Assembly: GCA_002368795.1 (NCBI GenBank)
Contig: DFFG01000099.1
Coordinates: 1-55,775, forward strand
DNA: 55,775 bases
Reading direction: 5' to 3'
Source of the DNA: Eubacterium sp. UBA3782
GTDB taxonomy: Bacteria; Bacillota; Clostridia; Lachnospirales; Lachnospiraceae
How positions within the stretch are numbered: position 1 is the first letter of the stretch; each line of letters begins with the position of its first letter. Both the position numbers and the translations under genes were made by a program. The notes beneath the pieces are model-generated. The model ran no database searches and was not told the DNA's origin. It saw only the letters and a program-made list of their open reading frames with translations. Shown here in pieces: positions 50,530-55,775 of this stretch.

Positions 50530-51084
50530 TCACTGCATGATCTTCCGGAATGCCGGCACGATCTGAGCGGCGATGACCGTCTTTACAATATCAAGCGGGA
50601 TAAAGGGAACAAAGCCGGTCAGGAAAGCTGCGCTTAAGGTAAGGTGGGAAGCAGCCATCAGCCAGAGCATGCCGATGATATCGATCAGAAGGGCGCCGGC
50701 TATGGCAGCCAGCGTATAGCGCAGGCGGTTGTAGACCTTGCCGCGGATCAGCGGAAGCAGCAGGCCGACCAGGGGGAAGACCATGGTATATCCGCCATAG
50801 GGGGTAAGGAGATACCCAATACCGGAGCCTCCGCCGATGAAGACCGGCAGCCCGATCACGCCAAGGATCATCCAGACCAGAATGATCAGAAAAGCGTCAA
50901 GGGACGGAAAAAGAAGCGCGATCAGAAGGATCACAAAATTCTGCATTGTGATATGAGGTGCTCCCGGCAGGGGCAGCGGAATGCTGATATAAGCAGAAAC
51001 GCAAAGGATTGCGGCAAAAAGAGCCATGGTGACCAGACGCTGGACGGAGCGGTCATTGGATACTGCTGTGGTTTGTGTAGACAT
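50530..51084 (-). CDS. bioY: BioY family biotin ECF transporter S component
   Basis: The 184-residue membrane protein (six spans) is the biotin-binding subunit of an energy-coupling-factor importer. 'YISIPLPLPGAPHITMQNFVI', 'GVIGLPVFIGGGSGIGYLLTPYGGY' and 'FIPLDIVKTVIAA' are characteristic. The start at 51084 (AGGAAGG seven bases upstream) gives the usual length. No biotin synthesis genes lie near; the BirA-type operator upstream indicates biotin-responsive control. Confidence 0.94.
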   Translation of the reverse strand: MSTQTTAVSNDRSVQRLVTMALFAAILCVSAYISIPLPLPGAPHITMQNFVILLIALLFPSLDAFLIILVWMILGVIGLPVFIGGGSGIGYLLTPYGGYTMVFPLVGLLLPLIRGKVYNRLRYTLAAIAGALLIDIIGMLWLMAASHLTLSAAFLTGFVPFIPLDIVKTVIAAQIVPAFRKIMQ

Positions 51085-51200
51085 CGTATACCTTCCTGTT
51101 TTTTTGTTTTTATCCGGGCTCCGATCTAAGATTTCTGCCTGTACAAGCGGCAGGAACCTTTGGGTGTTTCTGGATCTGAGTTCCCGGATCTGCAGTCCCA

Positions 51201-51254
51201 AGTATATAGAGCAGAAAATGGTTTGTCAACCAGAAATATAAAAACGGTTGACAA
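51201..51254 (-). promoter_or_regulatory. bioY promoter overlapped by a BirA-type operator
   Basis: The perfect inverted repeat TTGTCAAC-N16-GTTGACAA (51223-51230, 51247-51254) fits the BirA operator pattern. Its proximal half supplies the minus-strand -35 TTGACA (51224-51229), followed by a 17-base spacer and TATACT (51201-51206). Bound BirA would block RNA polymerase. Confidence 0.85.
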
Positions 51255-51407
51255 AAGCGCCGAAGAGGTGACAAAACAGCCGCATAAGCAGCGGCAGCGG
51301 ACCACGCATGCCTTTTCATATCAAAAGATCCATCCGGAAGACGGTGGCAGGAAACGGTTGTTTCTGGTATCATGCATACAGAGTGACAGGAAGGAGTACA
51401 AAAGGGT

Positions 51408-51962
51408 ATGGAGCTGCTGGATATCTGCGATGAAATGGGCAGGCCGGTCGGAGAGAGCATTGACCGTGATATTGCCCACAGGGACGGAATCCTGCACCGG
51501 ACGGCGCATGTTTGGATCGTGCGGAGGACAGAGGCAGGCACCGAAGTTCTGCTGCAGAAGCGGAATATGGACAAGGAATCCTTTCCTGGTATGTACGATA
51601 CCTCCTCTGCCGGGCATATACCGGCAGGCTGCGAGCCGCTTCCCTCGGCCCTCCGGGAGCTGCGGGAGGAGCTTGGGATCCAGGCAGCTCCAGAGCAGCT
51701 TGCCTTTGCAGGAATGTTTCGCATACAATACGAAAAAGAGTTCCATGGCAAAATGTTCCGGGATAATGAGGTGACCTGGCTCTATGTTTACCGGGAACCT
51801 GTAGATTGCGGGAAACTGATACTGCAGGAATCGGAAGTAGAGGAGGTTCGCTGGTTTTTGCTGGACGAGGTATATGCAGAGATCCAGAACAGCCGGGAGC
51901 GTTTTTGCGTGCCCACAGCCGGCCTGCAGGTGCTCATGAGATTTCTGGAAAACGAGGAGTGA
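51408..51962 (+). CDS. Nudix hydrolase
   Basis: The 184-residue protein has a Nudix box 'GHIPAGCEPLPSALRELREELGI' read in parts as G..A-E-REL-EE-G, giving the Mg-binding REXXEE core (RELREELG, about 86-93). The N-terminal 'MELLDICDEMGRPVG' and 'HRTAHVWIV' resemble the isopentenyl-diphosphate-isomerase-like Nudix group, but the substrate cannot be assigned. GGAAGGAG lies upstream of the ATG at 51408. The bioY operator lies 150 bp upstream on the other strand, so shared control is conceivable. Confidence 0.88.
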   Translation: MELLDICDEMGRPVGESIDRDIAHRDGILHRTAHVWIVRRTEAGTEVLLQKRNMDKESFPGMYDTSSAGHIPAGCEPLPSALRELREELGIQAAPEQLAFAGMFRIQYEKEFHGKMFRDNEVTWLYVYREPVDCGKLILQESEVEEVRWFLLDEVYAEIQNSRERFCVPTAGLQVLMRFLENEE

Positions 51963-52068
51963 TAGCAGCCGGGGATCTGGAAACAGCGCTGCGTCTGTGC
52001 TGTCAGAAAAACAAAGGTTCCAAAGGTGATCAGGAAAACAGAGATTCTCAAATCAGGAGAAAAACAGG

Positions 52069-52096
52069 TTACAACTCTGTGGTTTTGTGATAAAAT
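52069..52096 (+). promoter_or_regulatory. putative promoter of the MBL-fold gene
   Basis: TTACAA, a 16-base spacer and TAAAAT, about 140 bases before the start codon. The leader between holds a CCTCAT/ATGAGG pair but no terminator. Confidence 0.4.
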
Positions 52097-52237
52097 TATC
52101 TCGAATTATCGGTGAAAATCTGCATGAAACCACATTTCTCTGTGTATCCACCCTCATCCTCCTTTCAGACGGCAGGTAAATGAGGCAGGAAAACAGATTC
52201 AGATGCCAAGCTTTAGTAAGATCAGAGGAAAAACAAG

Positions 52238-53008
52238 ATGAAGATCCGTTTTATCCGTAACTGTACGATGACGATCGAATATGCCGGCCATAAGTTTGTC
52301 CTGGATCCCATGTTCCGGGCGAAGGGCGCTTCCATGAAGCTCCCCAGCACAATGTACCCGGAAAAGGGTCCGCTGACCGATCTTCCGGTATCGCCGCAGG
52401 AGATCATGAATGGTGTGGAGGCTGTTCTGCTTACCCATATGCATCCCGGACATTTTGACAAGGCCGCAGCCGAACTGGTGCCTAAGGATATGCCCTTCTA
52501 TGTCCAGTGCCTGAATGACAAGGATCTGGTGCGGAATTTCGGCCTGAAAAAATCCCAGACCATTGACATGACCCCCTGGACCAAATTTGGCGAGGATATC
52601 GATGTGATCCGTGTGCCTGCCCGGCACGGCGACGGCAAATTTATGCATATCCTCAATACGATGGGAAATTCCAGCGGAATCGTTCTCCGCAGCAGAGGTG
52701 AAAAAACCCTCTATGTGACCGGCGATACGATCTGGTTCTCCGGCATTGAGACGGGCATCGGATATCATCCGGATGTGATCGTGGCGTACCTTGGCCATTC
52801 CTATGGCGAAGGCATGCACATTACCATGGGTCTGGACGATCTTGGAAAACTGGCCAAGGCTGCACCCTGGGCAAAGATCATCGGTGTGCATATGGGCACC
52901 TTTGAAAACCAGGAACTGAGACCCGCAGATGTGCTGGCCTATGCCAGGGAAAACGGCTTTGCCGACCGTCTGATCCTTCCGCAGAACGGAGAATATCTGG
53001 AGTTCTGA
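52238..53008 (+). CDS. MBL-fold metallohydrolase (UlaG-like)
   Basis: The 256-residue protein has the metallo-beta-lactamase fold of the UlaG/YycJ-like group: 'KIRFIRNCTMTIEYAGHKFVLDPM', 'VLLTHMHPGHFD', 'LYVTGDTIWF' and 'AKIIGVHMGTFENQ'. The usual HxHxDH metal motif reads HMHPGH, so the second-metal Asp is replaced by Gly. That may alter metal binding; the other ligands look intact. The substrate is unknown. The ATG has AGAGGA upstream. truA follows 61 bp later. Confidence 0.85.
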   Translation: MKIRFIRNCTMTIEYAGHKFVLDPMFRAKGASMKLPSTMYPEKGPLTDLPVSPQEIMNGVEAVLLTHMHPGHFDKAAAELVPKDMPFYVQCLNDKDLVRNFGLKKSQTIDMTPWTKFGEDIDVIRVPARHGDGKFMHILNTMGNSSGIVLRSRGEKTLYVTGDTIWFSGIETGIGYHPDVIVAYLGHSYGEGMHITMGLDDLGKLAKAAPWAKIIGVHMGTFENQELRPADVLAYARENGFADRLILPQNGEYLEF

Positions 53009-53069
53009 GCCGGAAGCGGCAGCAGGAAAATCGATGCGTTGCCCGCATCAGAATCTGGCGGAAAACAAG

Positions 53070-53822
53070 ATGAAGAAAAATTATAAGATGACGATCTCCT
53101 ACGACGGGACCCGCTACTACGGGTGGGAGCATCAGCCGGGCCAGGAGATGACGATCCAGGGCAAGCTGGAAAAAGTTCTCTCGCGCATGGTCGATGCCCC
53201 GGCGGATAAGCCGGTCACGGTCATCGGAGCCGGCAGGACCGACGCCGGCGTCCATGCAAGAGCCATGACGGCCAATGTGCTTTTGGATACGCCCAAAAGC
53301 GAAAAAGAGATCCTGGCATACATGAACCGTTATCTGCCGGAGGATATCAGCGTCAACGAGCTGACCCAGTGTGCAGACCGTTTCCACAGCCGGTTCAAAG
53401 CGCATGGAAAGACCTACCAGTACACCTGCTGGTATGGGGAGAACAAGCCGGTCTTTGATCGGAAGTATGTGACGGTGCTCGACCGGATGCCGGATATCGG
53501 ACGGATGCGCGAGGCAGCCGCCCATATCATCGGTATGCATGATTTCCGGAGCTTCTGTGGAAACTCCCATATGAAGAAATCCACGGTCCGCGTGGTCGAC
53601 CGGATCGAGATCCGGCACAGCGGACCCTATATCCGTTTGACGATCCACGGAAACGGCTTCCTGCAGAACATGGTCCGGATCATCATGGGAACACTCCTTG
53701 AGGTCGGTTATGGAAAAAGGCAGCCGGAGGATATCCCGGCACTGCTGGAGGCAAAGGACCGGTCCCTCGCAGGACCTACTGCTCCGGCTTCCGGACTATG
53801 CCTTATGGAGGTAGATTACTGA
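53070..53822 (+). CDS. truA: tRNA pseudouridine(38-40) synthase
   Basis: The 250-residue enzyme modifies U38-40 in the tRNA anticodon arm. The catalytic Asp lies in 'GAGRTDAGVHA', the N-terminus is 'MTISYDGTRYYGWEHQPG', and 'IHGNGFLQNMVRIIMGTLLEVG' is the conserved C-terminal block. The start at 53070 gives the normal N-terminus; upstream in-frame codons have no better ribosome site. A strong terminator follows. Confidence 0.95.
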   Translation: MKKNYKMTISYDGTRYYGWEHQPGQEMTIQGKLEKVLSRMVDAPADKPVTVIGAGRTDAGVHARAMTANVLLDTPKSEKEILAYMNRYLPEDISVNELTQCADRFHSRFKAHGKTYQYTCWYGENKPVFDRKYVTVLDRMPDIGRMREAAAHIIGMHDFRSFCGNSHMKKSTVRVVDRIEIRHSGPYIRLTIHGNGFLQNMVRIIMGTLLEVGYGKRQPEDIPALLEAKDRSLAGPTAPASGLCLMEVDY

Positions 53823-53915
53823 TTCTGATCCGCCATGCTGCGGACTGTAAAAGCAAAGATAAAAAAGATCCGCAGTTAATCCTGCGCAGCGGAATCATGC
53901 GGATACAGATAACAG

Positions 53916-54020
53916 AAAAGAGCTGCCGCTCTGAGCAACGATCGTGCACTGGCGATCCGAAGGTTATACCTTTCGGATGCCTGCGCGTGAATGAATGCAC
54001 AGAGCGGCAGCTCTTTTTTT
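53916..54020 (+). terminator. long intrinsic terminator after truA
   Basis: The outer stem AAAAGAGCTGCCGCTCTG/CAGAGCGGCAGCTCTTTT is perfect for 18 bp and ends in T7. An inner hairpin ATCCGAAGG-TTATA-CCTTTCGGAT lies near its centre. Confidence 0.93.
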
Positions 54021-54033
54021 CCTCAGATTGCAA

Positions 54034-54124
54034 GCGCTTCCTCCAGGAAGGCATTACGCAAACGGCTTCGGCCCTATCGGGCCTGCACAATGTTTGCTTT
54101 AATGTCTTCCAGGGGGGGCGCTCT
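54034..54124 (+). repeat. 65-nt hairpin repeat, copy 3
   Basis: The core GGAAGGCATTACGCAAAC..GGCCC-TATC-GGGCC..GTTTGCTTTAATG.CTTCC (54046-54110) matches copy 2 at nearly every base. The outer stem GCGCTTCCTCC/GGGGGGGCGC is unrelated in sequence to that of copy 2 but still pairs. Confidence 0.8.
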
Positions 54125-54172
54125 AACGATCTGTTCTCATCAATGTACGGAGGACAGGCCTGCGGCTGCAGG

Positions 54173-54718
54173 TCAGTTCCCGGATGGCGCTGCTGTGCCT
54201 GCAAAGAGCCGTTGGAAGACGGGCATAAGAAGGCCGGCCAGGATGATCCCTGCGATCCCCTGGATCATATTTAGCGGAATGCCGGCTGCGGAAAGAGCCG
54301 CGGCAGCCGCCAGGCCGCTTCCGCTAAGATGCAGCAGGAAGAGATCATACAGAAAATAGCCAATGCACATGACAATTTCTCCGGCAGCCCCGGCCAGGAG
54401 GGTGAGGATGTGTTTCTTTCCCTTTGGAAACCGCAGGATGGCGGCGACGACAGCGGCCATAAGAAATTTGATCACAAAGGTCCCGGGCATCCAGGCCGCG
54501 TAGCCGCCAAGAAGGTCAGCCAGCATGGCACCTGTCGCTGCGGCAAGTCCGCCGTAGAGTGGGCCGAGGATCGCTCCGGACAGGAGGACAAAGGCGTCGC
54601 CGATATGGATATAGCCGAGGACCGGCATGGGGATCCGCAGTATGAAGGTCCCCAGAAAGGTCAGAGCAGCGAGCATGGCGGAAAAAGTCAGCTGTTTTAC
54701 GGAATCAGAAGGATTCAT
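54173..54718 (-). CDS. ECF transporter S component
   Basis: The 181-residue protein has five to six membrane spans. 'IPMPVLGYIHIGDAFVLLSGAILGP', 'AAATGAMLADLLGGYAAWMPGTFVIKFLMA' (read as two adjacent motifs) place it among the substrate-binding subunits of ECF vitamin importers. The vitamin cannot be assigned; it is not BioY, RibU or ThiT by eye. The ATG has AAGGAG nine bases upstream. The 170-nt element copy C lies in its leader, reading toward this gene in the same sense as copies A and B. Confidence 0.85.
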   Translation of the reverse strand: MNPSDSVKQLTFSAMLAALTFLGTFILRIPMPVLGYIHIGDAFVLLSGAILGPLYGGLAAATGAMLADLLGGYAAWMPGTFVIKFLMAAVVAAILRFPKGKKHILTLLAGAAGEIVMCIGYFLYDLFLLHLSGSGLAAAAALSAAGIPLNMIQGIAGIILAGLLMPVFQRLFAGTAAPSGN

Positions 54719-54783
54719 TTTTATTTCTCCTTTATTTCTCCTCCCCGGCCCCTGCCTCCATGATCGGCAGGGAGTTTATAGAC

Positions 54784-54953
54784 GGGGCTGTCGCACTAAG
54801 CAAAAGGTGTGCATAAATATTCTGAAGGGAACATCCGCAGCGCTGGCACTTGGAGGAATCTTCTGATTCCGACTTAGTGCCACTGCGCGAGGACAGAGCG
54901 GGAGCGCTTCCCGTAAGAATATTTATGTATCAAATGCTTAGTGCGACAGCCCC
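54784..54953 (-). repeat. 170-nt structured palindromic element, copy C (inverted)
   Basis: The reverse complement of copy A with a single difference seen (GCGCTTCCC for GCGTTTCCC) across about 170 bases. The terminal arms are GGGGCTGTCGCACTAAGCA and its complement. No U-run follows on either strand (CCCCTCTCC; GTCTATAAA on the minus strand), so unlike A and B it is probably not a terminator. Its sense strand is the minus strand, 66 bases upstream of the ECF gene start. Confidence 0.92.
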
Positions 54954-55209
54954 CTCTCCGGGACATAGTTCTGTTTCTTCCTAATAAAGTGGTCCTGGGC
55001 AGGTGTGCAGTGTGAAACAGGACATCAGTGATTTGTATATGGTGATCTTGTTGCTGACGCTGATCTTCAGCAGCATCCGTATCCCTTCTCAAAAGCCCGA
55101 TATGGCCGGATGCGGCAGAGCCTGCAGCGGTCCTCCGGTTGAGGGCGGGTATAACTTGCGGTTATTATACTTCCTGGTGCCGAGAAATGTAAATAATTAA
55201 TCTGCAGGC

Positions 55210-55238
55210 TTGACATTTTTATGCTGTGAGCTTACAAT
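55210..55238 (+). promoter_or_regulatory. promoter of the str operon (rpsL)
   Basis: TTGACA, a 17-base spacer and TACAAT, a near-consensus pair about 117 bases before rpsL. Confidence 0.85.
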
Positions 55239-55354
55239 AATCGGGCGTGACGAAATCAGGGGATAAGTGCGCCCATATGGAGCAGCCCCCGGGAGACACG
55301 CAAAACACGATAAATAGCAGCCGTACCAATGAAAACAAGGAGGAATTTTAAGGA

Positions 55355-55775
55355 ATGCCTACATTTAACCAGTTAGTTAGAAAAGGCCGTGAGACTTCTG
55401 CAAAGAAATCCACAGCACCGGCATTGCAGAGAAGCTTCAACTCTCTGAAGAAGAAAGCCATCAACCAGTCTTCTCCTCAGAAGCGTGGCGTCTGCACAGC
55501 TGTAAAGACTGCAACCCCCAAAAAGCCGAACTCAGCGCTCAGAAAGATCGCCAGGGTTCGTCTGTCCAACGGTATCGAGGTTACGAGCTATATCCCGGGT
55601 GAGGGACATAACCTTCAGGAGCACAGCGTTGTTCTGATCCGTGGCGGAAGAGTTAAGGACCTGCCCGGTACAAGATATCACATCATCCGTGGTACGCTTG
55701 ATACAGCAGGTGTTGCCAACAGAAGACAGGCCCGTTCCAAATACGGCGCAAAGAGACCGAAGGCTGCAAAGAAAT
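55355..55775 (+). CDS. rpsL: 30S ribosomal protein S12, almost complete
   Basis: 140 residues are visible and the window ends at the first base of the next codon, probably the stop. S12 lies at the decoding centre. 'MPTFNQLVRKGR', 'TPKKPNSALRK' (the lysine whose change gives streptomycin resistance is wild type), 'YIPGEGHNLQEHS' and 'GVANRRQARSKYG' are invariant family blocks. An insertion relative to E. coli S12 near residue 25-35 is the Firmicute form. AAGGAGGA lies 12 bases upstream. In relatives rpsG, fusA and tuf follow. Confidence 0.97.
   Translation, partial: MPTFNQLVRKGRETSAKKSTAPALQRSFNSLKKKAINQSSPQKRGVCTAVKTATPKKPNSALRKIARVRLSNGIEVTSYIPGEGHNLQEHSVVLIRGGRVKDLPGTRYHIIRGTLDTAGVANRRQARSKYGAKRPKAAKK

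Larger units (their letters stand above)
53823..54172. other. convergent intergenic region between truA and ECF gene
   Basis: The 350-base gap is occupied by a long terminator (53916-54020) and copy 3 of the 65-nt hairpin repeat (54034-54124). No gene is seen. Confidence 0.7.
54719..55354. other. divergent region between ECF gene and rpsL
   Basis: The 636-base gap holds the 170-nt element copy C, then about 250 bases with no feature I trust, then the rpsL promoter and a 115-base leader. A 65-codon frame near 55003-55200 has no ribosome site or recognisable domain. Confidence 0.6.

Noticed and set aside
55003..55200. 65-codon frame upstream of rpsL
   Set aside because: No ribosome site, no recognisable domain, and it lies in a likely regulatory region.
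1..55775. tRNA and rRNA genes, transposases, prophage genes
   Set aside because: I looked for T-loop and cloverleaf patterns and for typical transposase or phage products and saw none; a dedicated scan could still find a weak case.

Overview
The window reads as ordinary chromosome from a G+C-rich, anaerobic, gut-type Firmicute, most likely a Lachnospiraceae-like Clostridium. The pointers are an rpsL start typical of that group, DUF3786, a SPASM-like radical SAM enzyme, the anaerobic (early-cobalt) cobalamin enzymes CbiK and CbiL, ECF vitamin transporters, AzlCD, ANTAR regulation and TTG/GTG starts behind strong GGAGG sites. This placement is an inference from gene content. I see no rRNA, tRNA, prophage, transposase or CRISPR array.

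Layout. 1-9 kb: the end of an ABC exporter; a GH2 glycosidase; a PH-domain protein; a cytoplasmic GH78 rhamnosidase; a divergent glutamine-synthetase-like gene followed by an ANTAR regulator; and DUF1810. 9-23 kb: housekeeping and anabolic genes (tex, aroF, a FAH-family enzyme, a HerA-like ATPase, a PurF-like protein, DUF3786, cbiL, map with a SEC-C finger, azlCD). 23-32.7 kb: a ten-gene Mrp-type cation/H+ antiporter operon on the minus strand with four NuoL/M/N-like subunits. 32.7-43 kb: an HD nucleotidase, an EEP-family protein, an AI-2E-family permease, a DtxR/MntR-type regulator, a CPA antiporter, glutathione peroxidase, cbiK, and an ABC-2 exporter operon with a NEAT-like surface protein. 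43.5-55.8 kb: asnB, a radical SAM protein, a two-domain PPK2 phosphotransferase, tcdA, bioY under a BirA-type operator, Nudix, an MBL-fold protein, truA, an ECF S component and the start of the str operon (rpsL).

How the genes work together. GH2 and GH78 act on glycosides inside the cell. The GS-like protein, ANTAR, AsnB, the PurF-like protein and AzlCD cluster around nitrogen. CbiK and CbiL are steps of the anaerobic B12 route but sit 20 kb apart. The Mrp operon, the CPA antiporter and the AI-2E permease family handle ion and membrane homeostasis.

The most unusual material is between and inside the genes. There are three copies of a ~170-nt multi-helix palindromic element whose helices are preserved by compensatory changes (39.4, 43.3 and 54.8 kb). 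A second, ~65-nt hairpin family also has three copies (36.2, 36.3, 54.0 kb). An exact 70-bp two-hairpin repeat occurs at 2.8 and 13.3 kb. Several very long terminators share a GCTGCCGC stem. Orphan promoter-to-terminator units lie at 11.8-12.0 and 16.3-16.8 kb. Several enzymes have altered active sites: the GS-like protein without its flap, a PurF-like protein without the nucleophilic Cys, and a GH78 with Asp at the acid position.
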